The notes beneath the pieces were generated by a model, which saw nothing but the letters and a program-made list of their open reading frames with translations, did not search any database and had not been told where the DNA came from. Shown here piece after piece: positions 28,453 to 36,547 of a stretch of 64,000 nt of DNA (positions are counted from its first letter, which is position 1; every line of letters begins with the position of its first letter). Source of the DNA: Roseivirga sp. UBA6061 (GTDB lineage Bacteria; Bacteroidota; Bacteroidia; Cytophagales; Cyclobacteriaceae); contig DIYF01000119.1 in the NCBI GenBank assembly GCA_002427745.1, forward strand, positions 1 to 64,000, written 5' to 3'. The position numbers were made by a program, and so were the translations under genes.

Positions 28453-29019
28453 CTAACATAGCTCTTTGTACCGGAAACAATCGGTAGTATGGTCGTTTAC
28501 CAGCCCACAGGCCTGCATGTAAGCATACATAATCGTGCTTCCTACAAACTTAAAGCCCCGTTTCTTCAGGTCCTTACTCAGTGCATCAGACTCTGGCGTG
28601 GTGGCCGGCACTTCGCTTCTGTCTTTCCATTGGTTGATGATGGGTTTCCCATTCACAAATGACCAGACATACTTATCGAATGATCCGAACTCTGCCTGGA
28701 CTTCCAGGAACTTCTGTGCATTGACTACAGCACCATTAACCTTGAGCTTGTTTCTGATAATGCCCGGGTTTTGCAGCAATTCCTCAATTTTCTGCTGATC
28801 GTAATTTGCCACTGCTTCCGGATCAAAATTGGCAAAGCACTCACGATAGCCCTCACGCTTTTTGAGAATAGTTGCCCAGTTCAGGCCTGCCTGAGCGCCC
28901 TCCAGAATGAGAAATTCAAAATGCACACGATCATCATGTACCGGCACTCCCCATTCCTCATCATGATATTTTTCATAAGCCTCAAAGGTATCACGACTCC
29001 AGTAGCATCTTATTTTCAT
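28453..29019 (-). CDS. tag: DNA-3-methyladenine glycosylase I
   Basis: 188 residues, the length of E. coli Tag. Zinc-binding residues match: Cys5 (RCYW), His19 (KYHDEEWG), then His177 and Cys181 in NDHTTDCFR. Substrate pocket segments EWGVPVHDD and GAQAGLNWATILKKR are typical. It removes 3-methyladenine from alkylated DNA. No neighbouring repair genes; it stands 25 bp after the DUF2752 gene in the same direction. Confidence 0.97.
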   Translation of the reverse strand: MKIRCYWSRDTFEAYEKYHDEEWGVPVHDDRVHFEFLILEGAQAGLNWATILKKREGYRECFANFDPEAVANYDQQKIEELLQNPGIIRNKLKVNGAVVNAQKFLEVQAEFGSFDKYVWSFVNGKPIINQWKDRSEVPATTPESDALSKDLKKRGFKFVGSTIMYAYMQACGLVNDHTTDCFRYKELC

Positions 29020-29043
29020 TGGTTCAAATAGGTTATGCTGGCA

Positions 29044-29439
29044 TTAGGGCGCCAGTAACTCAAAAGGATATACAGTCAGATTTCGCAGCAACCAGAAGAC
29101 CAACACCACGGAAAGCACAACCCAGGGAGCTTTGGGGTGATAGAACAACAGTTTCCGCTGTCTGCCATCTCTGTACTCCATAAAGCGCATGAAGTAATGA
29201 TGACCTACCAGAATCAAAGCAGGTAAAAAGAGCGCATTATAACCTATGGTGCCTATAATATTTAAGTGAAGCAGGCTATGCAATGCCCGCTGACTCCCGC
29301 AGCCCGGACAATAAATACCTGTGGCCTCATGCAACGGACATTTCGGAAAAAAGTCGAAATCCGTAGGGTCATAGACAAAATAAAGGGATAGTAGTACTAC
29401 GACTACTACCCCGATGAGTATATAGAGTGTCTTTTTCAA
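29044..29439 (-). CDS. DUF2752-family small membrane protein
   Basis: 131 residues from a TTG directly behind the CD225-gene stop (TAA-TTG). Motif CPLHEATGIYCPGCGSQRA (about 34-52), the CPxCGxxRA signature of DUF2752, lies after a first membrane segment (LYILIGVVVVVLLSLYFVY); two further segments follow (about 65-85 and 105-125). Function unknown. The pair with a CD225-type protein recurs in Bacteroidota, suggesting a joint membrane role. Confidence 0.88.
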   Translation of the reverse strand: MKKTLYILIGVVVVVLLSLYFVYDPTDFDFFPKCPLHEATGIYCPGCGSQRALHSLLHLNIIGTIGYNALFLPALILVGHHYFMRFMEYRDGRQRKLLFYHPKAPWVVLSVVLVFWLLRNLTVYPFELLAP

Positions 29440-29712
29440 TTAGAAATTGCCACTGGCTCCTAAAAACGCCAGTCCGCCAAGGAATACGATATAGATAATA
29501 CCTACTACCAAAGCAGCTACGGCAGAAACGATAGCCCAGGTTTTAGCATTACTTGAAGCTTTCTCAGCTGCATCATAATTGCCGGCATCATATTCTGAAT
29601 TTACTTTAGTTGCATAAACGATACTCACGATTCCTGCTGGCAGGCAGCAAAGGATAGTCGTAATAATTGCTACGGCCAGATAATTAGGCGGCCTTTGAGG
29701 TTGGTGTTCCAT
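29440..29712 (-). CDS. CD225/dispanin-family small membrane protein
   Basis: 90 residues. Two membrane segments (about 12-30 and 62-84) separated by a short helical loop with STVYATKVNSEYDAGNYDAA-like CD225 spacing (IVYATKVNSEYDAGNYDAA in this protein). The first segment holds the ITTILCCLPAGIVSIVYA core of the family. CD225 proteins act on membrane fluidity and fusion in animals; in bacteria the job is unknown. First gene of the two-gene unit with DUF2752. Confidence 0.88.
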   Translation of the reverse strand: MEHQPQRPPNYLAVAIITTILCCLPAGIVSIVYATKVNSEYDAGNYDAAEKASSNAKTWAIVSAVAALVVGIIYIVFLGGLAFLGASGNF

Positions 29713-29930
29713 TACTTGTTAGGATTAGGTTGATAAATCTGATCATATAATGATACTAAAAATTTCCTTTAAAAGCTCACCTTAAGTATTCGAAAGAATC
29801 TTTCCGGCAAAAGAGCAAGGCACGTATTCTGTATGGTTTTCCTTACAATTCCGCAGCCTTAATAAAATTTAATTTTGATTTAAGTTCGTTTTAATACCTC
29901 ACTGGTAGGTTGTGAAAAAATAACCTGCAC

Positions 29931-31256
29931 ATGAAACGATTCACAACCTCCTTATCTTTGATTTTCGCATTAAGTGTTACGCTGAATGCCCAGTTTTTCA
30001 ATCCTGAAGCTTCTGAGCAAATGAAGCGAACCCTCAGGAAAAACAATCATGTAGAGAAAACTATGAATGGTCAGATCGTCAAAAGACTATTCAAAGGTAC
30101 CAGCAAGGCCCTGTATGGTTTTGTCTTCAAATCTGATGAGGAAAACTTCTATCATGTAAGCCTGAGAGAATGGGAAGGCCGTGAAATCATGCCTTATCTG
30201 ACGACCAACGAACCACTGGAGCTGACTGTTACAGGAGACCCCAAATTGCTGGAAGAGGTGATGCACCTGACCCCGGAGTATCTGACTTTAGAGAACAAGC
30301 TGGATATGCGGCTCAAAGGGCTTGCCCATTTCGAATCAGTAAAATCATCCGGAGGGCAGTTTATCAGAAACAAGTCAGCGGGCAGGTTTGATATGACGCG
30401 CGAGCCGGACAGGTTTCATGAAAACATAGCCATCGTATCGAAAAAGAAAGTACCTGGCAATGCCTGGTCCTATGCGCTGGAAAATGAAGATACCATCATC
30501 GTAAGCTATGATGACGATGACCTGCTGAAGGGAAAAAAGAAGCTGACCTATTTTACCTCAGCCTCTCCCCTGTCAAGAGGCAACTACCTTAAAGCCCCTC
30601 ATACCTATAACTTTCTGGGCAAGGCTCCTCATGCACCCGGAACCGGTTTTAGTCACTGGATGATGGCCGGCAGATCGGCCAGCCTGCTTGAAAAAGAAAC
30701 TATTGCGGTAATGGGCAGCCACCTCGACAAACGAGGCCTGTTGAATGGGTTCAAACTGGCAAAGGGAACCCTCTACTTCAACGCAAAAAACGGAGAGCAC
30801 ATCCTGAATGCCACCCGGGGTAAGGACTCATTCGAAGCCTACGTGAAAAAGACGGATGAGAACACCATGATACTCTATGCCATCAAAAATGGGGAGGAGA
30901 CGGTATTCTACGATAATAATGATCTTCCTTTTACCACCCGAAACCACTATAACTCAGAGCAGGTAAGTTTTACCGGAGATGTAACGGAAGTTCACCCTTT
31001 AAAGGAGGCTCAATCCGTTAAGCTCAAGAGCTTTATTGTGAATGATTCTATCTATATCTCTGTAAACCAGGTAGTGGCCCTGAACATTCAGAAGATGATC
31101 AAAGAGGGTAAAAAAGTGTCCATTACAGGTTATATGAGAAAGGAAGTCCCCGGAGAGGTAAACGAAAAGGGCTACGCCATCATGGCACTTTCGAAGATAG
31201 TCGTCAATGGAAAAACCTTCAATCAAATCATTAACGATATCACTCAGGTACTGTAA
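29931..31256 (+). CDS. Secreted modular protein of an unrecognised family (short paralogue)
   Basis: 441 residues, signal peptide ending near residue 20 (SLSLIFALSVTLNA). Not recognised, but clearly paralogous to the following 780-residue protein. Shared parts: a first module (residues about 40-110, GFVFKSDEENFYHVSL to LELTVTGD), a helical link LDMRLKGLAHFESVKSSGG, a middle region with KAPHTYNF and MMAGRSASLLEKETIAVMG, and a last OB-like module (about 345-435) with VTEVHPLKEAQSVKLKSFI. The beta-rich, regularly spaced modules look like small barrels, perhaps OB-fold-like. A TAATTTTG string at 29870-29877 matches the Bacteroidota -7 box. Confidence 0.72.
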   Translation: MKRFTTSLSLIFALSVTLNAQFFNPEASEQMKRTLRKNNHVEKTMNGQIVKRLFKGTSKALYGFVFKSDEENFYHVSLREWEGREIMPYLTTNEPLELTVTGDPKLLEEVMHLTPEYLTLENKLDMRLKGLAHFESVKSSGGQFIRNKSAGRFDMTREPDRFHENIAIVSKKKVPGNAWSYALENEDTIIVSYDDDDLLKGKKKLTYFTSASPLSRGNYLKAPHTYNFLGKAPHAPGTGFSHWMMAGRSASLLEKETIAVMGSHLDKRGLLNGFKLAKGTLYFNAKNGEHILNATRGKDSFEAYVKKTDENTMILYAIKNGEETVFYDNNDLPFTTRNHYNSEQVSFTGDVTEVHPLKEAQSVKLKSFIVNDSIYISVNQVVALNIQKMIKEGKKVSITGYMRKEVPGEVNEKGYAIMALSKIVVNGKTFNQIINDITQVL

Positions 31257-31340
31257 AGGGAGCCATCTTAAGAAAAATTAATCCATTCTTCTGTCCATTT
31301 TAAATCAGGGTCTGTTCGTTGTCATTAAATTACATAAGCT

Positions 31341-33683
31341 ATGCTCAAAAGATGTGTCTTACTCCTCTCTCTGATATGCCTCCAAACCAGTGTAATGGCG
31401 CAGTACACCATTACCCGGGCCCAGCTGGAGCAGCGCAAGCGGCACTCCCGTGTCAACCTGCACTCAGAGATGGAAGTGAAGGGAGAAATCAGGCAGCTGC
31501 TCTACGAACCTGCTTATGAATACCTGGCCGGCTTTATCCTGGAGGCAGAAAATGGCAAAGCCTACAAGATTCAGACCTACTACTTTGTGGGGGAAACCCT
31601 CTATCCCTTTCTTAAAAAGAATGAGAAGGTCACCCTGAGAATTAAGGGTGATGAGACCTTGCTTACTGAGATGCTCTACAAGTCAGAGGAGGATAAAAAA
31701 GCTGAAAGAAAGCTGGGGTTAAAGCTCTCAGGGCTGGCCCATCTGAAAAAGATATCTTCCAGCCAGGGCACTTTTGACCTGCCGGATTATGACAAGGCAG
31801 ACCTGGCGATGAAGCCTTCTTTTGATATCGTAACGGATGCCTCTATCGTGGGCTATACCATGGGCAAGCGAAACAGCATCCGGCTGATTCTGGACAATGA
31901 TGATACTATCAACACCTACCGGACAGATCTGGCCAAAGACTACTATCTCGATGGTAAGGTAAGCTATGTAAGGCCACTGTCATCATTTCCCGGGGCCTTT
32001 TATAAAAGCCAGCATACCTACCATATGGTAGATCCTTACTCCTCCACCAAAACCTTACCCCTGGCCAAAGACCTGAGGATTGCTACCGTAGGCCGAAGGT
32101 CTACTTTTCTCGATAAGGCAGAAAACCTGGATTTCGTCACCCTGAAAAAAACAGCCAGAGGCCAGGTGATCGTGACTGAATGGACGGATGGTAGTGAAGA
32201 AAAAACGCAGATGACCTTCAGTAAAAAGGATGAACCCATTTTTAATGACTTCTTAGAGCGCCAGGGGAAAAAGGGCCTGACCATGCATTATCGGAAGTAC
32301 AGAAATTCAAGGTTCAATTTCCTCTATGCGATTGAAAAGAATGGTGAAAGGGTAAATCTGAATGCGCCTAACGTACCACGCCCCATAAACGAAGAGGACA
32401 AACCAGATCCCAAAGAGACAAGTACATCAACAAACCCGTCTGCGAATACCGGCCCCCAAACCACCAAAGGCACCTTACTGAAATATCTCACTACCCAGGT
32501 GGGACTTTATGCCGGTTTTTTACTGGTGAATGAAGCCCTGGATACTCTGACTTTCAGGCTCTGGGACACTCATGGCAAAAAAGTACTGGAAAACTTCCGG
32601 GAAGGGGATAAGATTGAACTGACATATCAGTTTATCAGTACCCGGGACATTATCCATGAGCGATTTGACAACAGGCAGGTAGATATGACCACCTTCTATA
32701 ACCCGACCAATCGCTCCGGTATGAACCTCCACTCCCGCTACCCCTGGCTGGCTCTGCTAGAAGATGATCCCAACTATGACAGAAAGGAGAGGCGCTTTAA
32801 AAAGACTCCTTACTATGCTGTCAAGCTGAAAAAAGGAAGTCTCGACCTGGATATAACACCTAACTATGCCAACCGGGAAAAAGAATACACCCCCACAGAA
32901 ATTGCGCTGGACGTAAAGATTCTGGATATAGACAAGAAGCGTGGCGATACACGCTTTTATATGGAAAATGGCGATACCCTCTTTATGAATGTTGCCAATG
33001 GTCTGAAAAAAGGAAAAAGGGTTTCATACACCCTGATGCACCCCATTGTGGCCAACGGTCAGGCTTATGATGACCCCCGATACCAGGACAGGGTTTTGCA
33101 GACAGTGTGGGTGCAGAAAAGAAAAATCGGAACGCTTACCCCCATTTACGATGACTGGATGAGACTCTCAGGTTATGAAAGTAAGATAGAAGGGAAGAAA
33201 GGCCTGATCCGCCTGGCTCCTGATATGGCACAGGAGGTAAATGCCTACATCAGCCGAAACCGAACCAAAGACCTGACATTACTCTGCAACCAGTTTGATA
33301 TCTCAAAACGGATGCCCACCTTCTACTTCTTTGTAGGCTTGACCAACCCTCAGGGAGAGCTGGTTTTTGATGACCATGTACGTGAGCCACAGCACTATGA
33401 AGTAGATACAGTTTTTACCTCCAAAGTGAAGGAGATAGTGCAGCATACTGACCTGTATACCTACCGGAATACCACGATTATCCTGGAGAACAACTTTGTG
33501 TTTTCGGTAAACAACGACACTTTTCGCAGCATAGAAGCCAATGCCCTGGTAGGTGCCACCATGACACTTAAAGGCAAGCCCTTTATCCCCCGAGAAGGAG
33601 AGGTATTGAAAGAAGAAAGCTACCGGTTGATCAAGCCAGGTTTTTTAAAAGCAGGCAATGTAGAATTCAAAATCAGCGAATGA
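31341..33683 (+). CDS. Secreted multi-module protein of an unrecognised family (long paralogue)
   Basis: 780 residues, signal peptide about 1-20 (RCVLLLSLICLQTSVMA). Residues 30-350 match the whole preceding 441-residue protein; a Pro/Thr/Ser linker (about 352-375) leads to a second half that repeats the first-module pattern (GFLLVNEALDTLTFRLWD, then GDKIELTY). Two further OB-like modules follow (about 515-590, LDVKILDIDKKRGDTRFY; and 690-775, SKVKEIVQHTDLYTYRN). So one family module occurs at least three times and the terminal module about twice. No catalytic motif. The stop overlaps the response-regulator start by 4 bases, so this exported protein is coupled to a signalling gene. Confidence 0.72.
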   Translation: MLKRCVLLLSLICLQTSVMAQYTITRAQLEQRKRHSRVNLHSEMEVKGEIRQLLYEPAYEYLAGFILEAENGKAYKIQTYYFVGETLYPFLKKNEKVTLRIKGDETLLTEMLYKSEEDKKAERKLGLKLSGLAHLKKISSSQGTFDLPDYDKADLAMKPSFDIVTDASIVGYTMGKRNSIRLILDNDDTINTYRTDLAKDYYLDGKVSYVRPLSSFPGAFYKSQHTYHMVDPYSSTKTLPLAKDLRIATVGRRSTFLDKAENLDFVTLKKTARGQVIVTEWTDGSEEKTQMTFSKKDEPIFNDFLERQGKKGLTMHYRKYRNSRFNFLYAIEKNGERVNLNAPNVPRPINEEDKPDPKETSTSTNPSANTGPQTTKGTLLKYLTTQVGLYAGFLLVNEALDTLTFRLWDTHGKKVLENFREGDKIELTYQFISTRDIIHERFDNRQVDMTTFYNPTNRSGMNLHSRYPWLALLEDDPNYDRKERRFKKTPYYAVKLKKGSLDLDITPNYANREKEYTPTEIALDVKILDIDKKRGDTRFYMENGDTLFMNVANGLKKGKRVSYTLMHPIVANGQAYDDPRYQDRVLQTVWVQKRKIGTLTPIYDDWMRLSGYESKIEGKKGLIRLAPDMAQEVNAYISRNRTKDLTLLCNQFDISKRMPTFYFFVGLTNPQGELVFDDHVREPQHYEVDTVFTSKVKEIVQHTDLYTYRNTTIILENNFVFSVNNDTFRSIEANALVGATMTLKGKPFIPREGEVLKEESYRLIKPGFLKAGNVEFKISE

Positions 33684-34366
33684 TGAAGATTTTACTGGTA
33701 GAAGACGAGCCCAAACTGTCCAACTTCATTGAAAAAGGACTCTCTGATGAAGGCCACTCGGTAAGTGCCTGTAGCAACGGTAGCGAAGCCTCAGAGCTGG
33801 CTGCCACCAACGATTTCGACCTGATTTTACTGGACATCATGCTTCCCGGCCAAAATGGATTTGAGATCCTTCAAAACCTGCGAACCTTCGCAGTGGAAAC
33901 TCCCGTGATCTTTGTGAGTGCTCTCAATGAAAGCCAGCATGTGATCAGGGGACTGGACTTGGGAGCCGTGGACTATATCAAAAAGCCCTTTGACTTTGAA
34001 GAGCTCAAAGCGCGGATCAGGAATGTACAGCGCAAGTTTACCAAAAGCCGCACAACCATTCTGGAGGTGGAAGATTTATCACTGGACCTGGTGAAAAGAG
34101 AGGTCAATCGCAAAGGCGAGACCATAGAGCTAAGCAAACGTGAGTTTTCTATGCTGGAGCTGCTGATGCGCAATGCCAACCGGGTGCTTTCCAAGATGGA
34201 GATTACCCAGAAAATCTGGAATATTGACTTTGATATGGGCAGCAACGTTATCGAAGTGCATATGCACCAGCTGCGCAAAAAGGTTGATGGTGCGCAGGAA
34301 AATAAGTTAATTCAGACCCAGGTAGGTTTTGGTTATAAAATCCAGGGCGTCCTGACAGAGAAGTGA
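33680..34366 (+). CDS. OmpR/PhoB-family response regulator
   Basis: 228 residues. Receiver with acidic pair EDE (8-10), Asp52 in LILLDIMLPGQNG, and Lys in YIKKPFDFEEL. C-terminal winged helix (about 130-225): ELSKREFSMLELLMRNANR and VIEVHMHQLRKKVD. Starts within the upstream stop (ATGA). Its kinase is the gene at 34743, but unlike most such pairs the two are 376 bp apart. Confidence 0.95.
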   Translation: MMKILLVEDEPKLSNFIEKGLSDEGHSVSACSNGSEASELAATNDFDLILLDIMLPGQNGFEILQNLRTFAVETPVIFVSALNESQHVIRGLDLGAVDYIKKPFDFEELKARIRNVQRKFTKSRTTILEVEDLSLDLVKREVNRKGETIELSKREFSMLELLMRNANRVLSKMEITQKIWNIDFDMGSNVIEVHMHQLRKKVDGAQENKLIQTQVGFGYKIQGVLTEK

Positions 34367-34464
34367 TCAGGCCGACCTATTTAGGGTGAAGGCACGTTGA
34401 AGATTAAGGTTAAGATATAATCGCAGCGGGTTACCAATGAATAAACCAAAGCTCTGGATAGAAG

Positions 34465-34483
34465 AGAACGTCATGCCGGAAAA
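34465..34483 (+). repeat. Dispersed intergenic repeat, copy A
   Basis: AGAACGTCATGCCGGAAAA; matches 40975-40993 at 18 of 19 bases. The string CGTCATGCCGG is a familiar piece of dispersed intergenic repeats in bacterial genomes. Confidence 0.55.
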
Positions 34484-34523
34484 GAGAATGAGATTCCTGA
34501 CATTTTTCTTCACTTTGTTGCTT

Positions 34524-34615
34524 ATGACAGATTAATGGAAATATTGATTGTTTAGCCTCACCCCAGCCCTCTCTTAAAGGAGATAGAGCTGATGGTGTTA
34601 CCATTAATCTGTCAT
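34524..34615. repeat. 92-bp element with 15-bp perfect terminal inverted repeats
   Basis: Left end ATGACAGATTAATGG (34524-34538), right end CCATTAATCTGTCAT (34601-34615), exact reverse complements. Between them lies a CCTCACCCCAGCCCTCTC stretch with its own weak internal hairpin, a string type seen in dispersed repeats of Bacteroidota. No coding content and no obvious target duplication. It may be a MITE-like insertion or a long RNA hairpin. Confidence 0.7.
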
Positions 34616-34742
34616 GCGACTCCAACTGTTTTGGAACTCAAAAGATCAGGTCTCGCAATAACTCAATACTTTTGAGACAAGCTCTTTCTTATTTTGAGCT
34701 CACATTAATAACTGATAACAATTAACTCATCAACATACTGAT

Positions 34743-36071
34743 TTGCGTCTCCCGGGATTTATCAGCAGTATCCGTTTTAAGATTGCAGCAGCCTTTTCGC
34801 TGGTGTTTATTGCTATCGCCTTTATCACCAATTTTTTCATCTTCAATTACCTGCAGGAAAACCTTCTGGAAACCCACAGGCGACTTCTGTTTCAGGAAGC
34901 CACCGGCATCATCAATGATGTGCGGGTAGACCCGATACAGATTCCGATCACTGATGAAGCACAACTGGTGTATATCTGGTATGAGTCTTTTACCGCCAGC
35001 TATCCCCTTTATGAAAAGAGCGGCTTCCCCATCCAGGTGCTTCCGTATTTCCAGGAGGCGACCGTAGAAACCGAGGGCATAGACGAGTTCGAATTCAGTA
35101 AATCATACAGGCTGGACACGCTCGATATCATCATGGTAGAAAGGGCCCTCTTCGATGCCGACAACGGTACGATCAGACTCCTCCTGGGCCAGGACAACCA
35201 GGCCATCTACAGCCAGATCGCCAGCATTCGCACCAACCTGATCTGGGCCAATGTGCTCTCCATTCTGCTCTCCACAGTGCTGGCCTATTTCGTGTCAGGC
35301 CTGTCTTTAAAGCCTGTACAAAAGGTGATTGCCAAAGCCCGGGTCATTCAGGCAGCCGAACAGATGGACCGTCTGCCAGTGCCCTCGGTAAAAGATGAAA
35401 TCGGGGCACTTTCTATAACCATCAATGAGATGATCGAGCGGATTGAGTCTTCTATCAAAAATCAGAACCAGTTTTTTGCCATGGCCGCTCATGAGTTGCG
35501 TACCCCCCTGGCCAATATGCAGTCTGAGCTGGAGTACCGCATGAGCACCGACAGGGAAGAGGCAAACCCCGAAACCCTAACCAGCCTGCGCGAGGAGGTG
35601 ATTCGCCTCAAGAATATTGTGCAGGATTTTCTGCTGATGAGCCAGCTGAAGGCCAACACGCTGGTACTGCGCAAATCCGACTTCCGCCTGGATGACCTCC
35701 TCTACGATACTCTGGAGCGTATGCGCCCCGCCCTGACGCAAAGTGCTTTTGAGCTTAAGCTTTCTATTGAGGCGGCCCCTGAGCGCTTCGAACTTTATGC
35801 CGACCGTGAAAAGCTCGAGGCAGTGCTCGTCAACCTCTTTGACAATGCACGCAAATATGGCAGCAATACCGAGCCCATTGCGGTTCAACTGATAGAGTCA
35901 GAAAATCAACTCTCCCTGAGTATTGAAAATGCCCTGGTCACCGACTCTTCTCTTCTCCAAAAAGGTATGGGCCTGGGCCTGCAGATTGCCCGGCAGATTG
36001 TACAAAAGCATGGCTTTGTTTTTGAGCAAGAGCGTGGGGAGGGAGTGTTTCGGGTGAGATTGGGGTTTTGA
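34743..36071 (+). CDS. Membrane sensor histidine kinase (HAMP, HisKA, HATPase)
   Basis: 442 residues from TTG. TM1 about 12-36 (IAAAFSLVFIAIAFITNFFIF), periplasmic domain 37-165, TM2 about 166-186, HAMP linker to 235, HisKA with His250 in MAAHELRTPLANMQ, then N-box NLFDNARKYGSN and G-box KGMGLGLQIARQIV. Orthodox class I kinase, presumably the partner of the OmpR-type regulator at 33680. The start is uncertain: no ATG fits before TM1 and the spacer upstream contains repeat elements. Confidence 0.93.
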   Translation: MRLPGFISSIRFKIAAAFSLVFIAIAFITNFFIFNYLQENLLETHRRLLFQEATGIINDVRVDPIQIPITDEAQLVYIWYESFTASYPLYEKSGFPIQVLPYFQEATVETEGIDEFEFSKSYRLDTLDIIMVERALFDADNGTIRLLLGQDNQAIYSQIASIRTNLIWANVLSILLSTVLAYFVSGLSLKPVQKVIAKARVIQAAEQMDRLPVPSVKDEIGALSITINEMIERIESSIKNQNQFFAMAAHELRTPLANMQSELEYRMSTDREEANPETLTSLREEVIRLKNIVQDFLLMSQLKANTLVLRKSDFRLDDLLYDTLERMRPALTQSAFELKLSIEAAPERFELYADREKLEAVLVNLFDNARKYGSNTEPIAVQLIESENQLSLSIENALVTDSSLLQKGMGLGLQIARQIVQKHGFVFEQERGEGVFRVRLGF

Positions 36072-36097
36072 GGAGGGCTTTTCTTTCCAGCAACGTC

Positions 36098-36119
36098 ATT
36101 GCCAGCGCAGCGTGGCAAT
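36098..36119. repeat. Stem-loop repeat unit
   Basis: ATTGCCA (36098-36104) and TGGCAAT (36113-36119) pair around an 8-base GC-rich loop; preceded by CAACGTC. Strings of this type (CGTCATTGCC...GGCAATCTCC) are widespread dispersed repeats in bacteria. A weaker related string, ATGGCGATCTCCT, is near 41147. Confidence 0.5.
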
Positions 36120-36229
36120 CTCCTTATGGCATTATGAATCTCTATTCATGATGCTGACCCTGCAGACCGGCCTCTCCTTGAGTTCATTCCCTGAATGAAT
36201 TCTTAACGCTCACCCTCAATCAAGCCTCG

Positions 36230-36241
36230 CGATAGCTATCG
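36230..36241. repeat. Palindrome CGATAGCTATCG
   Basis: Perfect 12-bp palindrome followed by GGA. CGATAGCTATCGGGA is an over-represented motif in many Cytophagales/Flavobacteriales genomes, as far as I recall; its role is unknown. Confidence 0.5.
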
Positions 36242-36547
36242 GGACTGCTTACCCGCGGCCGCCCTGTTGCTCCATCGCTGAAGCTTCGCGAAGGCAAGCC
36301 CGCTGTGCCAGTTTCCGTCAATGGCCAGCCCTTCACATAAGATTTGCCAGGCAAAGCTGATGCGCTATTTTCTCGTGTACATCCTGTACAACAGATTGCT
36401 TTCAAATATTCGATTGTCAGGCGGTTCATTTTATTTTCAAAGGTGTCTGACGAATCCTTCAGATTTCTCAGGCCTTAGGAATGTGCCTGTAAAACACATC
36501 TACACGTGAGATTATTTCTACCCCTTACAGGCCTCATAATTACATAA

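Larger units (their letters stand above)
34367..34742. other. Non-coding spacer between response regulator and kinase genes
   Basis: No plausible gene. It holds a 19-base string shared with another spacer (34465-34483) and a 92-bp element with perfect inverted ends (34524-34615). The kinase gene beyond has only a TTG start, as if its original start region had been displaced. Confidence 0.75.
36072..36547. other. Non-coding spacer with palindromic repeats
   Basis: 476 bp with no convincing gene; the short open frames here have no domain, poor starts and lie over repeats. Visible items are a stem-loop at 36098-36119 and the palindrome CGATAGCTATCG at 36230-36241, followed by TTCGCGAA near 36287. 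Confidence 0.7.

Noticed and set aside
36220..36429. 69-residue open frame on the minus strand
   Set aside because: It lies over palindromic repeat sequence, has a low-complexity translation with no domain, and no start context.
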